DNA of 64,000 nucleotides, from assembly GCF_008122265.1 (NCBI RefSeq), contig NZ_CP043042.1:1302001-1366000 (forward strand), given 5' to 3'. Positions 55,394 through 64,000 of this stretch are shown piece by piece. Numbering within the stretch: position 1 is the first letter of the stretch; each line of letters begins with the position of its first letter. The translations under genes were made by a program, and so were the position numbers. The notes below the pieces were generated by a model. The model made no database searches. It was not told the DNA's origin and worked only from the letters and a program-made list of their open reading frames with translations. The stretch comes from Marinobacter fonticola. Lineage in GTDB: Bacteria > Pseudomonadota > Gammaproteobacteria > Pseudomonadales > Oleiphilaceae.

Positions 55394-56467
55394 TCAGGAG
55401 GCGGTGGTGACCGCTTCTACCACATCTGTGACTTCCGGGCCGACAACCTGATTGCGCCCCCGGGTTTTAGCCACGTATAGCCGCTGGTCCGCCCGGGCCA
55501 CCAGCGTGCGCAAGCTATGGCCATCCGTGCCCAGTTCAGCGGTGCCGAGACTCATGGTCAATGGAATGGTGATATCGCCCAGCCTGAGCGGATTGGCCTC
55601 AAGCGTCGCGCGTAATGTTTCGCAAAGGGCGAGGGCGTGGTGGCTGCTGGTCGAGGGAAGTAGGGCGCCGAATTCCTCGCCGCCGAGGCGACAGGCTAAA
55701 TCGGTGGCCCGCAAACGCTGGCGCAGGAGGTTCGCGACGTGGATCAGCGCTTCGTCACCCACGTCGTGACCGTAGCGGTCGTTCACGTCCTTGAAATGGT
55801 CCAAATCCAGCACGATGACCGCAAGCGGCCTCTTTTCCCGGCGGGCGCGCGCTTCCTCTTGCGCGTAGCGTTCTTGCAGCATCGCGCGGTTGGCCAGTCC
55901 GGTCAGCACATCGGTGCGGGCCAAATGCAGTAATTTAAGGGCGGTGCGCTCTCGGCTGACTTCATAGACATTGGAGAAAACCAGTAGGCACAGGGTCAAG
56001 ATCACCATATTCGTTATGGGGACCGGCTGCATAAGTTCCACTGAGTCGTGGTATTTCATCAGAAAAATGGAGCCGGCGCCCACGATGAAGACAACGGCAA
56101 TAGCGAGCCCCACACGGCGACCATGCAGCAGGTGGGACAGTAGTGGAACCAAGAGTACCCAGCCAAAAACGGTGATGGATGTTCGATCCGTGGACATCGC
56201 GAACATCATGGTCGAGAAAAAAGGCAGGGAAAACGCACAGATCCAGCGCTGAAGATGTTTGGTGTGGCGCACCTTGAGCATCAGGAAGATGGAATAGGCC
56301 ACCATACCCAGCTCTACTGCTGCGAGCGGAATGTTGTCGTTCAGGATATTGAGAACAGCGAAGAGGACACCGCAAACGGCGGTTAACCAAAGCAAGGCTA
56401 CCAGCACCGCCTTGCGATGAGGCTGGGCAAGCTTGTGCCGGGTTTCAGGGGTGTTGTCCATCGGCAA
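55394..56467 (-). CDS. Membrane diguanylate cyclase (GGDEF)
   Basis: A 357-residue cyclase making c-di-GMP. Five or six membrane segments fill residues 18-170 (VLVALLWLTAVCGVLFAV, IPLAAVELGMVAYSIFLML, WICAFSLPFFSTMMFAM, VFGWVLLVPLLSHLL, VGLAIAVVFIVGAGSIFLM, MVILTLCLLVFSNVY), a MASE-like sensor. The GGDEF domain (about 180-340) has the active motif RLGGEEFGALLPS and the inhibitory RxxD site RATD five residues before it. No EAL domain, so it is a cyclase. Single gene. Confidence 0.94.
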   Translation of the reverse strand: MPMDNTPETRHKLAQPHRKAVLVALLWLTAVCGVLFAVLNILNDNIPLAAVELGMVAYSIFLMLKVRHTKHLQRWICAFSLPFFSTMMFAMSTDRTSITVFGWVLLVPLLSHLLHGRRVGLAIAVVFIVGAGSIFLMKYHDSVELMQPVPITNMVILTLCLLVFSNVYEVSRERTALKLLHLARTDVLTGLANRAMLQERYAQEEARARREKRPLAVIVLDLDHFKDVNDRYGHDVGDEALIHVANLLRQRLRATDLACRLGGEEFGALLPSTSSHHALALCETLRATLEANPLRLGDITIPLTMSLGTAELGTDGHSLRTLVARADQRLYVAKTRGRNQVVGPEVTDVVEAVTTAS

Positions 56468-56651
56468 TCACTAATTCGCCTAATATTTCAGCGTGAAAAC
56501 TATCGGACAGCGGCCCCGAAAACAAGGAATACGATACTTTAAATTGTCATAAGTTGTTGAAAAAAATTCCGAGACGGTTTGTTGATTCGATTGTGTCGTG
56601 TCATACCGAAAGGCTGCACTCGCATGAGAGGTCGAGTGCAGCCTTGTCAGT

Positions 56652-57617
56652 CTAGAACGCGGTTGTCACGAGGTAGACGGTATAAGCGATGTAGGCGGTT
56701 ATCAGTAATGCGCCTTCGAAACGGTTGATCCGTCCCTGGCCCCGAAAACCATAGCCAATGACGAACAGTGACAGTGTCAGCGCCGACATCACCATGATGT
56801 CTCGCCAGAAGACCTCCGGTCCCACACTCATCGGGTGAATGATGCCGGCGATGCCCACCACCGCCAGCGTGTTAAACAGGTTGGACCCTAATACGTTACC
56901 AAGCGCCAGGTCATGCTCGCCTTTGCGGGTGGCGATGATCGAGGAAGCCAGTTCCGGTAACGACGTACCGATGGCAATGATCGTCAGACCGATGACGAGA
57001 TCGCTGACGCCGAATGCGCTGGCGATCTCCACGGCACCCCAGACCAAAATTCGGGAGCTGATGACCAGTAACACCAAGCCAGCAATTAACCAGAGCAAGG
57101 CACGATTGAGCGGCATGGTGTGGGTGGCCAGCTCCTGTTCCATTTCGCCGCCGAGGGTATCGGTTTTCTGGCGCATACCCTGAAAAATCGTCCAGCCCAT
57201 GACGCCTGCAAACACCACGAGCAGAACAATGGCTTCGAGGCGGGTGACGTTACCGTCCCAGAGCTGCCAGGCGGCCAGTACCGTCACCAGAGTCAGCAGC
57301 GGCAATTCCTTGCGTAAAATCTGTGAGTGCACGGCGATGGGAGCGATAACGGCCGTCAGGCCCAAAATCAGCGCGATATTGGTGATGTTGGAGCCGTAGG
57401 CGTTGCCCAGCGCGATACCCGGGTTGCCCTGAGAGGCCGCCAATGCGGACACCACCATTTCCGGTGCCGACGTGCCGAAGCCCACCACGACCATGCCAAT
57501 CAGTAGCGGCGGCATCCCGAAATGCCGCGCCGTGCCGGTAGCGCCATCGACAAAACGATCGGCGCTCCAGACCAGGAGCGCCAGCCCAGCAATCACGGCG
57601 ATAAAGGCAAGGGTCAT
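56652..57617 (-). CDS. Ca2+/cation antiporter YrbG/CaxA family
   Basis: A 321-residue CaCA-superfamily exchanger. The ATG at 57617 (MTLAFIAVIAG) gives the usual family length; the frame is open upstream for 70 codons but is not homologous-looking. The two inverted alpha-repeats carry VVGFGTSAPEMVVSALAASQ (about 42-61), GNAYGSNITNIALILG, and IAIGTSLPELASSIIATRKG (about 217-236), GNVLGSNLFNTLAVVG. The acidic Glu residues of these repeats bind Ca2+ or Na+. An exporter of Ca2+ in exchange for Na+ or H+. Confidence 0.92.
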   Translation of the reverse strand: MTLAFIAVIAGLALLVWSADRFVDGATGTARHFGMPPLLIGMVVVGFGTSAPEMVVSALAASQGNPGIALGNAYGSNITNIALILGLTAVIAPIAVHSQILRKELPLLTLVTVLAAWQLWDGNVTRLEAIVLLVVFAGVMGWTIFQGMRQKTDTLGGEMEQELATHTMPLNRALLWLIAGLVLLVISSRILVWGAVEIASAFGVSDLVIGLTIIAIGTSLPELASSIIATRKGEHDLALGNVLGSNLFNTLAVVGIAGIIHPMSVGPEVFWRDIMVMSALTLSLFVIGYGFRGQGRINRFEGALLITAYIAYTVYLVTTAF

Positions 57618-57933
57618 AAACCAGTTCCATTGTGAAATGACGAAATTAACCAGACGGGGCACTCGTGTGCCGACTGGGACTTTAGCGATATACGGGGAGA
57701 AATTCATGATGTTTTGTATCATTGAGATACACCGTAGCAGTCGCGGAATCGGTGGGTACGAGATACATAACGCTATCGACGCAAGGCGGGACGCATCAAG
57801 GACTCCCTGGCGCATGACGATTAGGGCGGCCACGGTGGGAGAGCAATCAGGGTCGGGCGCTCATAGGCGTAAGTGAGGGACGGACCCCGCCGGATCAACG
57901 CTGGCGGGGTCTTGGACAGCTTGCTGTTCTGAA

Positions 57934-59214
57934 TTACTGGCCGCAGGCGATGTCCAGTGCCTGCTCGATATCTTCGAGAATATCCTCAATATGCTCGATG
58001 CCGATGGACAAGCGCACAAGATCCTTGCTGACGCCGGCGCTTTTGAGCTCCTCGGCGTTGAGCTGCCGGTGCGTCGTGGAGGCCGGGTGGCAGGCCAGGG
58101 ACTTGGCGTCGCCGATGTTCACCAGCCGGTAGATCAGCTTGAGTGCATCGATAAAACGGGCGCCCGCTTCAAAACCGCCCTGGATGCCAAAGCTCAGAAT
58201 GCCCGACGCCTTGCCGCCGCAGATTTTCTCGCAGGTTTCGTTGTAGGGGCTGCTTTGCAGGGCCGCGTAGTTGACCCACTCAACCTTGGCGTGGTTTTCC
58301 AGGTAATTCGCTACTTTCTCCGCATTTTCGCAGTGCCTTTCCATGCGTAGCGCGAGCGTTTCAAGTCCTTGCATGATCAGGAAGGCGTTAAACGGCGAAA
58401 GCGCGGCGCCGGTACTGCGCAGCGGCACTACGCGGCAACGACCGATAAAGGCGGCTTCGCCCAACGCTTCGGTGTAGATCACGCCGTGATACGACGGGTC
58501 CGGCTCGTTGAGCATCGGGAACTTGGCTGCATTGGCTTTCCAATCAAAGATGCCCGAGTCTACGATGACGCCCGCTACGGCCGTGCCGTGGCCACCGGCA
58601 TACTTGGTCAGCGAGTGGATCACGATATCCGCGCCATGCTCGAACGGGCGACATAGGAACGGCGTGGCCACGGTGTTGTCGACAATCAGCGGAATGCCGT
58701 GGCTATGGGCAATTTCCGCCCAACGCTCGATGTCCACCACGTTGCCAGCGGGGTTGCCGATGGACTCGCAGAACAGGGCCCGGGTGTTGTCGTCGATGGC
58801 CTGTTCCACCGCGTCGAAATCATCGTGTTGCGTGAAGCGGCATTCGATGCCCTGGTTGGGTAGGGAGTGGGCGAAAAGATTGTAGGTGCCGCCGTAGAGC
58901 TGGCTGGTGCTGACGATGTTGTGGCCGGCGTGACAAATCGTTTGCAGGGCATAAGTGATCGCGGCCATACCCGAGGCCACAGCCAGCGCACCCACGCCGC
59001 CTTCGAGCTTCGCCATGCGTTCCTCGAGGACGGCGTTGGTGGGATTCATGATCCGGGTGTAAATGTTGCCTTCAACCTTCAGATCGAACAGATCGGCGCC
59101 GTGCTGGGTGTCGTCGAAGGTGTAGGAGGTGGTTTGGTAGATCGGCGTGGTTGCGGCATGGGTCGTCGGGTCGCCCTTGAAGCCTGCATGCAGTGCCAGA
59201 GTTTCCGGTTTCAT
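57934..59214 (-). CDS. metY: O-acetylhomoserine sulfhydrylase
   Basis: A 426-residue PLP enzyme making homocysteine from O-acetylhomoserine and sulfide. ATG at 59214 with GGAA 9 bases upstream. The N-terminus ETLALHAGFKGDPTTHAATTPIYQTTSY is the MetY/MetZ pattern. The PLP lysine is in VIHSLTKYAGGHGTAVAG (about residue 206), and SIGNPAGNVVDIERWAEIAH and ACHPASTTHRQL (about 378-389) complete the site. No SAM riboswitch or MetJ box was recognised upstream. Single gene. Confidence 0.94.
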   Translation of the reverse strand: MKPETLALHAGFKGDPTTHAATTPIYQTTSYTFDDTQHGADLFDLKVEGNIYTRIMNPTNAVLEERMAKLEGGVGALAVASGMAAITYALQTICHAGHNIVSTSQLYGGTYNLFAHSLPNQGIECRFTQHDDFDAVEQAIDDNTRALFCESIGNPAGNVVDIERWAEIAHSHGIPLIVDNTVATPFLCRPFEHGADIVIHSLTKYAGGHGTAVAGVIVDSGIFDWKANAAKFPMLNEPDPSYHGVIYTEALGEAAFIGRCRVVPLRSTGAALSPFNAFLIMQGLETLALRMERHCENAEKVANYLENHAKVEWVNYAALQSSPYNETCEKICGGKASGILSFGIQGGFEAGARFIDALKLIYRLVNIGDAKSLACHPASTTHRQLNAEELKSAGVSKDLVRLSIGIEHIEDILEDIEQALDIACGQ

Positions 59215-59368
59215 AGCTGTGCTTCCATTCCTGATGTCTTTTTGTCGTGTGTCTTTTTTGTGTGCAAAGGGATCTGTTGTTGCAACAGAACCTGTTTTTT
59301 GGCTTGTTGTAGAGCTGTTGTTGAAACCTGATGGTAAAACCAATCAGTTGTTAAAAAAGGAACTTGAG

Positions 59369-59553
59369 TATAGACCGCTCCTGGTCAAAGCGTCATTGCC
59401 TATGATCGTCCGTAGCGATCCGAAACAGAAATTTACCGGCTTTGCTTACCTCATGATTTATATCGGAGGCCTATAAACTCAAGCAGTGACCGATTGCGCG
59501 GCCCGGTTTGGGGCTGTGTGTTCTGACTCAACCCGGCTTTGGCCGGGTTTTTT
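59369..59553 (+). ncRNA. Candidate small RNA with orphan terminator
   Basis: A good rho-independent terminator (8-base stem aacccggc 59530-59537 / gccgggtt 59542-59549, then tttttt) has no protein gene on its strand upstream. A weak promoter (-35 TTGTTA 59348-59353, 15-base spacer, -10 TATAGA 59369-59374) would begin a transcript near 59380, giving about 170 bases. The region has no ribosome site that leads a clear ORF. It faces away from metY. This is a prediction from promoter plus terminator only. Confidence 0.35.
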
Positions 59554-59716
59554 ATAGGGGAGCTAATGGGGTAGCTACCAAGAGCAGCTACTAAGAGCGG
59601 TACCACTGCGGGGGAAGTCCGCTCCGGGAGGAAACGGCTCGTTCTTCGATAGGCAACTTGGCTCGTGTCTTGCTGCCCAACCGGTAAGTCAGTTTTCGTC
59701 GTGGTAGGGAGTGTTT

Positions 59717-60217
59717 ATGGTATACGCCTCAGATCAAGGCCAGATACGGGAACACGCCATCACCCCGGTGGATTCCATTACCCAGCTGCAGGCCGAGCAC
59801 CGTTATATCCGCCGGCTGTTCGGGCAGCTGGCCCATCATCAGCAGAGTCATGACCTAACCGGGCTGCTGCAGGCTATTTGCGACCAACTCACGGTTTACC
59901 TGATCCTCAAGGAAGAAGTCTTTTACCCCGGCATGCGTGCGGCGGCGAATGCCGAACAGCGCGCTCAATTGGACGAATCTCTCGTCGAACACTACGCGCT
60001 CAAGGTTATTCTGGATACGCTGGATGGCCAGGCGCCGGGCGATCTGCTGTTCGGAGCCAAGGTAAGAACGCTCAAGCGGCATTTTGTACGGCATGCCAGC
60101 TACGAGGAAGAGGCCCTGTTTCCGGGGCTGCTGCCCCTGAGCACCCAGGATTTCAGCCAGCGTTTATACGATCGCCGCCGGGAGCTCGTGGCGGATATGC
60201 GCCAGCATCGGCTTTGA
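59717..60217 (+). CDS. Hemerythrin-like domain protein
   Basis: A 166-residue four-helix-bundle protein. ATG at 59717 with GGGAG five bases upstream. Metal-ligand positions typical of HHE domains are seen: QLQAEHRYIRRLF (His, about residue 28), LKEEVFYPGM (E-x-x-F-Y-P, about 69-78), EHYALK (about 95-100) and RHFVRHASYEEEALFPG (about 122-138). It would bind a di-iron centre for oxygen or nitric-oxide sensing or stress resistance. An upstream GTG at 59711 is also possible. Confidence 0.9.
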   Translation: MVYASDQGQIREHAITPVDSITQLQAEHRYIRRLFGQLAHHQQSHDLTGLLQAICDQLTVYLILKEEVFYPGMRAAANAEQRAQLDESLVEHYALKVILDTLDGQAPGDLLFGAKVRTLKRHFVRHASYEEEALFPGLLPLSTQDFSQRLYDRRRELVADMRQHRL

Positions 60218-60305
60218 GGCTTTCAAGTATTTGCGCACTAGCGTCGTAGATTTTTGACGAGCCGTGGCACAATCTCTAGCTCAACATGCGGCTCACAACA
60301 TGCAT

Positions 60306-60333
60306 AAAAAAGGCCCGACCGGTTGGCGGGCCT
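60306..60333 (-). terminator. Rho-independent terminator of the CBS gene
   Basis: On the minus strand, stem aggcccg (from 60333) / cgggcct (to 60311) is followed by six T residues (the A-run at 60306-60311). It lies about 30 bases after the CBS-domain stop. Confidence 0.8.
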
Positions 60334-60361
60334 CGTCATGCGTTCCCTGCGAATGACGTTA

Positions 60362-60784
60362 TCAAGCGGCCTGGCTATGGGCCGTGATGCCGGCGAAGAC
60401 GTTCTTGGCCGTATCGGCTTGAAGGTGGGGCACCATGTCGCCAATGCTGACAACGCCCACCAGCCGCTTGTCTGCGTCGACCACCGGCATACGCCGAACC
60501 TGCTTCTCGCCCATGTTCTGAGCGACGGCCTCGACGTCTGTATCTTCAAAAGAGTAGAGCACATCGTCAGTCATGATCTCGGCTACTGTCGTCGTGCTGA
60601 CGTCTTTACCCTGGCCGACGCCCCGAAGCACGATATCCCGATCTGTGACGGACCCGGCAAGCTTGTCATCGCCAATCGGCAAGAAGCCAATGCCCCGCTG
60701 GGCCATTTGGGCTGCGGCATCCTTCAGGGTGGTGGATGGCGTAACCAGTTGTACGTCTGAATTCATGATTTCCCTGATGTTCAT
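60362..60784 (-). CDS. CBS-domain pair protein
   Basis: A 140-residue protein made of two CBS motifs (about residues 1-60 and 68-130). Typical blocks are LVTPSTTLKDAAAQMAQRGIGFLPI, GSVTDRDIVLRGV and QVRRMPVVDADKRLVGVVSIGDM. CBS pairs bind AMP, ATP or other adenosyl ligands and act as energy sensors; stand-alone versions often regulate other proteins. The terminator downstream and single-gene context give no partner. Confidence 0.92.
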   Translation of the reverse strand: MNIREIMNSDVQLVTPSTTLKDAAAQMAQRGIGFLPIGDDKLAGSVTDRDIVLRGVGQGKDVSTTTVAEIMTDDVLYSFEDTDVEAVAQNMGEKQVRRMPVVDADKRLVGVVSIGDMVPHLQADTAKNVFAGITAHSQAA

Positions 60785-61280
60785 AGCAACACTCCGTCAT
60801 GCTCTGTCATGAATGGGCCGATTAAAGGACGGAGACCGCCCCAAAATAAAGGCACTGCACTACAGATAAAGCGAAGACCAGGCCAATTATGAATACATGA
60901 AACCTTTGTCAGCTTTGGGCACAAAGCGGCCTGGAATCAGGGGGAAGGCGATAGCGATGATGAGGGTGGTTTAATACGTTAGCTTGCTGATCCCGCAGAG
61001 ATTTTGCGTCGGTAAAAACTACAAGCAGTTTTGCAAAGTTTGCAGGCTATGCTCACCTTATTGGGGGCGCCCCTAACCTGGGTTAATGTGGATTGGCCGA
61101 AGCTGGCTTTAGTTTATATGTTAAGTCCTGTGTTCAAAAGTAGCCTACCATTCACCGTAAGGGCGTGAACGACGGATAGAGCCGGGCATGGCTTGAGTTA
61201 GCCTGGCAGTAGCAACCATCAAGTCACATTCCGCACGACAAGCAGTTTCCAGTTGGACGGAGATGCAAGGAGCGTGAAGG
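60785..61280. other. 496-base intergenic region with small palindromes
   Basis: Lower GC than the neighbouring genes. Two small palindromes occur next to each other: ggggcgcccc (61064-61073) and taacctgggtta (61074-61085, arms taacc/ggtta). They lie about 200 bases upstream of the sigma54-activator gene and could be its operator. No ORF with a ribosome site seen. Confidence 0.35.
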
Positions 61281-62711
61281 ATGAGCGTGATTAAGGAATC
61301 CAAACTGTCCTCTTTATCAGCGGGCACGCCGGGAAATGAGTGCCCGGTATCCGCAAACCATGTACTTGTATTGGCGCATTCCGGCGAAGCTATCCACCTT
61401 TCCGAGATTCCCGATACTCAAAACTGTACAGCGACATTCACCCAAAACGCCGGCTATGCCCTCCAGGTCTTGCGAGAGCTACGACCAGGGATTGCCATTC
61501 TCAGTGTCGGGCGCGGTACGGCGAGCGAGCTTTCGATAATCGAAGAAGCAGCGAAACTGGGTGCTAGGGTGGTGGTGACGGGACCGGACGAGCGAGGCCT
61601 TTTTGCCCAGCAGTCTCGGGCTAGAGGGGCGTTGATCTATCTGCAGAATCCAGTGGACACCGCCGACATCTGGAGCGCCTTGAGCGAGCTGGGACAGACG
61701 TCGGATCGTATGATAAATCGCTCAGGCGCATGCGCTTCCCCAGCGTCGACGGGGGAAGATACGGTGTGGGACCTGTTGCATAGCGAGTCCGACACCATGC
61801 AGCGAATTGCCGAGCAGATCCGCAAAGTCGCGCCAACCACCGCAACGGTCATGCTGACCGGTGAAAGTGGCACTGGCAAGGAAGTCGTAGCGCGCGCTAT
61901 CCATGATCACAGCGACCGCCGGGACAAACCTTTCCTGCCGGTCAACTGCGGCGCTATGTCCCCCCAGCTCATCGAAAGCGAACTTTTCGGGCATGACAAA
62001 GGCAGTTTCACCGGGGCCGTCAAGGATCATCAGGGCGTTTTCGAACGGGCGCATGGCGGTACGCTGTTCCTTGACGAGATCACGGAGATGCCCATTGAGT
62101 TACAGGTGAAACTGTTACGCGTGCTGGAATCTCGCGAGTTTGTGCGTGTCGGCAGTCATCGAGTCCGAGAAACGGATGTGCGGGTCATCTGCGCCTCCAA
62201 CCGCAAGCTGGAGCGGGAAGTGGAAGCCGGCAATCTAAGGTCCGACCTGCTGTACCGGATCCAGGTGTTCCCGATTGTGCTACCGCCACTGCGCGCGCGG
62301 GGGGACGACATCTCGTTACTGGCCAACTGCTTTCTCGACGAACTCAACGCCGAAACAGGCCGTCGCACGCAGCTTTCCCGGGACGCGCTTAATGCTCTGA
62401 AAAACTACCCGTGGCCGGGCAATTTGCGTGAACTAAAGAATGTTATGCAGCGGGCTCACATCATGGCCGACGAGTGGATTCGTGCTGACGATTTGCCGGA
62501 CGCCATTTGCCACCCACTGACGGCCGACGCCGGCGGTGGCCCTAGCTTGACGGTCAACATCGGCACGTCTGTAGCAGAGATGGAGAAAAATCTGATCCTT
62601 GCCACCCTGGAGCGAGTCCACGGCCGTAAAGATCGAGCTGCGCATCTACTCGGTGTCAGTCTGAAGACCCTTTATAACCGGCTGCGCGACTATGAACGGG
62701 ACGGTTCATAA
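61281..62711 (+). CDS. Sigma54-dependent activator with degenerate receiver domain
   Basis: A 476-residue activator. Residues about 25-140 look like a response-regulator fold ([43 protein letters not shown]), but the acidic pair, the phosphoacceptor Asp (Ser instead) and the switch Lys are all missing. The AAA+ domain (about 165-390) has Walker [10 protein letters not shown], the sigma54-contact loop GSFTGA (variant of GAFTGA), Walker [10 protein letters not shown] and the arginine finger region [16 protein letters not shown]. The C-terminus is a Fis-type helix-turn-helix ([21 protein letters not shown]). Without a phosphorylation site it must be controlled otherwise, by ligand or partner. 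FleQ and VpsR, which bind c-di-GMP, are comparable in outline. Confidence 0.9.
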   Translation: MSVIKESKLSSLSAGTPGNECPVSANHVLVLAHSGEAIHLSEIPDTQNCTATFTQNAGYALQVLRELRPGIAILSVGRGTASELSIIEEAAKLGARVVVTGPDERGLFAQQSRARGALIYLQNPVDTADIWSALSELGQTSDRMINRSGACASPASTGEDTVWDLLHSESDTMQRIAEQIRKVAPTTATVMLTGESGTGKEVVARAIHDHSDRRDKPFLPVNCGAMSPQLIESELFGHDKGSFTGAVKDHQGVFERAHGGTLFLDEITEMPIELQVKLLRVLESREFVRVGSHRVRETDVRVICASNRKLEREVEAGNLRSDLLYRIQVFPIVLPPLRARGDDISLLANCFLDELNAETGRRTQLSRDALNALKNYPWPGNLRELKNVMQRAHIMADEWIRADDLPDAICHPLTADAGGGPSLTVNIGTSVAEMEKNLILATLERVHGRKDRAAHLLGVSLKTLYNRLRDYERDGS

Positions 62712-62759
62712 TCGGAGCCGGTTGGGGAGCGGGAGCGTTCATCGCCTCCAAACCGGGGG

Positions 62760-63653
62760 CTAAAGCTGCTTGCTGCCTCCGGTCACGCCATAGATTTCAC
62801 CGGTGACGAAACTGGCCGCCGGTGAAGCCAGGAATACATACACCGGGGCCAGTTCTGCCGGCTGGGCTGGGCGGCCGAACAGGGTGTTGCCGCCGAAGCT
62901 CTCAACCTTGTCCGGTGGAAACGTCGAGGGAATCAGCGGTGTCCATACCGGTCCCGGTGCCACGCCGTTGACCCGCACCCCTTGCTCAATCGCCTGCTCG
63001 GCCAGGGAGAGGGTGAAATTGGCGATTGCCGCTTTCGTGGCCGCGTAGGGCGCCAGGTGCACGCTCGGTTTGAACGCCTGGATCGAGGTGGTATTGATGA
63101 TGCTGCCGCCGGGAGGGATGTGTTTCAGGGCGGCGCGGCATAAATAGAACAGGGCTTCGATGTTGGTGCTGAACGCACGGTGGATCTCGTCGTCCGGAAT
63201 CTCTTCCAGTTTGTTATAGCTCATCTGGAAGGCGGCGTTGTTCACCAGGATGTCGAGGTGGTCGAATTCGTCGATGACGCGCTTGATCACGTGATCGCAC
63301 GCATTGCGATCGGTCTGGTCCATTTTGATAACCAGCGCCTTGCGTCCCGCTGCCCGCACCAGTTCGGCGGTCTCTTGGGCATCCCGATCCTCGTCGAGAT
63401 AGGTAAACGCGACATTCGCGCCTTCTCGGGCATAGGCCAGTACGACGGCCTTTCCGATCCCGCTGTCACCTCCGGTCACCAGGGCGGTGTAGCCTTCAAG
63501 CTGCGCGTTGCCGCGATAGCTCTCCTCGCCATGGTCGGGGAACGGGCGCATGTCGCCCTCTTCTCCGGGCACCGACTGCTGTTGGCTGGGATACTCGGGT
63601 TTGGGATACAGTTCGCGTGGATCCTTGAGCAAAGTACGACGAGACGGGTTCAT
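62760..63653 (-). CDS. SDR-family oxidoreductase (YghA-like)
   Basis: A 297-residue short-chain dehydrogenase. The ATG at 63653 has GGAGG at 9 bases. An N-terminal extension of about 50 residues (RTLLKDPRELYPKPEYPSQQ, MRPFPDHGEESYRGN) precedes the Rossmann fold, as in E. coli YghA and spore-type GsiB-like enzymes. NAD(P) site ALVTGGDSGIGKAVVLAYA (about 57-75), NNAAFQM, catalytic INTTSIQ and YAATKAAIANF (Y-x-x-x-K). The cofactor motif ending and TYLDEDRD suggest NADP(H) or NAD(H). Substrate unknown; aldehydes and stress metabolites are options. Confidence 0.9.
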   Translation of the reverse strand: MNPSRRTLLKDPRELYPKPEYPSQQQSVPGEEGDMRPFPDHGEESYRGNAQLEGYTALVTGGDSGIGKAVVLAYAREGANVAFTYLDEDRDAQETAELVRAAGRKALVIKMDQTDRNACDHVIKRVIDEFDHLDILVNNAAFQMSYNKLEEIPDDEIHRAFSTNIEALFYLCRAALKHIPPGGSIINTTSIQAFKPSVHLAPYAATKAAIANFTLSLAEQAIEQGVRVNGVAPGPVWTPLIPSTFPPDKVESFGGNTLFGRPAQPAELAPVYVFLASPAASFVTGEIYGVTGGSKQL

Positions 63654-63802
63654 ACTCGATGACCTCCTTCCTGAAGATGACTGATCGCGCCGTGCATTGG
63701 ACCACCGGGCGGCCCTTGACGTATGACACTCGGGCGATGGCCGGGATAACCCGCGCCATTTAAAATAAGCCTGCCATTTTTGCGAACCGGGGACTATAAC
63801 CC

Positions 63803-64000
63803 ATGACAAGACACACCCGATTTTCCGAGGACTTGCCGGTACCTGCCGACGATGGCGCCTGTGTTCACCTGGATGGTGCGGCGATACCCGCGGTTGCGTT
63901 GCCCGGCACCCACGGTGAAACGATTGATCTCTCGGCCCTGAGCGGCCTGACCGTGATTTATTGCTATCCGCGCATCGGCGATCCAAATACGCCGGCCGCT
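63803..64000 (+). CDS. Peroxiredoxin-like protein (partial, cut by window end)
   Basis: Only the first 66 codons are present from the ATG at 63803. The product reads MTRHTRFSEDLPVPADDG, then HLDGAAIPAVALPGTHGETI and VIYCYPRIGDPN. The pattern D-L-x-x-L-x-G-L-T-V-I-Y-C-Y-P-R-x-G is seen in AhpC/TSA-type peroxiredoxins, in which the active Cys follows a few residues later. The promoter region is shared with the divergent SDR gene. Confidence 0.82.
   Translation, partial: MTRHTRFSEDLPVPADDGACVHLDGAAIPAVALPGTHGETIDLSALSGLTVIYCYPRIGDPNTPAA

Overview
The window is chromosomal DNA of a free-living, probably marine, gammaproteobacterium of the Marinobacter / Oceanospirillales / Pseudomonadales kind. 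This is inferred from gene content: AhpC-AhpF, KtrAB-type K+ uptake, a CstA operon with a small Cys-Cys-ending protein, AzlCD, a 59-residue zinc-ribbon protein of a Pseudomonas/Marinobacter type, several c-di-GMP enzymes and many lipoproteins. I see no rRNA, tRNA, CRISPR array, prophage or complete insertion sequence. The two ends cut genes: an amino-acid ABC ATPase on the left and a peroxiredoxin on the right.

Layout. 1-1658: polar amino-acid (probably cystine) ABC transporter, read leftward. 1.9-8.2 kb: GAF-GGDEF-EAL protein, YjbQ, YgjV-like protein, amidase, a small-molecule-type operator region, an ICMT-like methyltransferase and an orphan Nmad3 protein. 8.4-9.4 kb: AzlCD. 9.5-14.5 kb: the most unusual cluster, a second apolipoprotein N-acyltransferase-like gene flanked on both sides by lipase-foldase (LifO)-like membrane proteins, then an AraC regulator and a secreted GHSQG hydrolase. 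14.8-21.6 kb: DjlA, a membrane-anchored beta-helix protein, ChaC, a 59-residue zinc-ribbon protein and a large HD-GYP sensor. 21.8-27.8 kb: membrane AraC regulator, a frameshifted beta-helix lipoprotein, a diheme cytochrome lipoprotein and a Tat-exported PhoD phosphatase. 27.8-33.5 kb: GST, ChaN, zinc CDF exporter, KtrB-KtrA, WrbA.

33.7-40.4 kb is the accessory-looking part. It has a subtilase pseudogene with an internal deletion, a 270-bp palindromic MITE-like element abutting it, an LprI-domain fusion protein, two PfkB sugar kinases, a DUF302 protein, an AT-richer stretch with a DUF1127 small gene behind a tandem repeat, and an FnIII protein. 40.5-43.1 kb: ahpC-ahpF with an OxyR-like promoter. 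43.2-51.6 kb: DUF748 protein, a 1636-residue CheB-CheR-PAS-GGDEF-EAL protein, an oxidoreductase and an EEP-family protein. 51.7-55.1 kb: DUF488, then the cstA / CC-ending protein / ArsA-family ATPase operon. 55.4-64 kb: GGDEF cyclase, Ca2+ antiporter, MetY, candidate sRNA, hemerythrin, CBS protein, sigma54 activator with a dead receiver, SDR dehydrogenase and a peroxiredoxin start.

Themes. Four proteins make, break or sense c-di-GMP. Peroxide and redox defence recurs (AhpCF, WrbA, ChaC, GST, peroxiredoxin). The envelope is rich in anchored or exported proteins of unknown job. The best candidates for undescribed systems are the LifO-like / Lnt-like / hydrolase cluster (9.5-14.5 kb) and the CstA / CC-ending protein / ArsA ATPase trio (52.1-55.1 kb). 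No tool was run; all family assignments come from reading motifs and from memory of the families.
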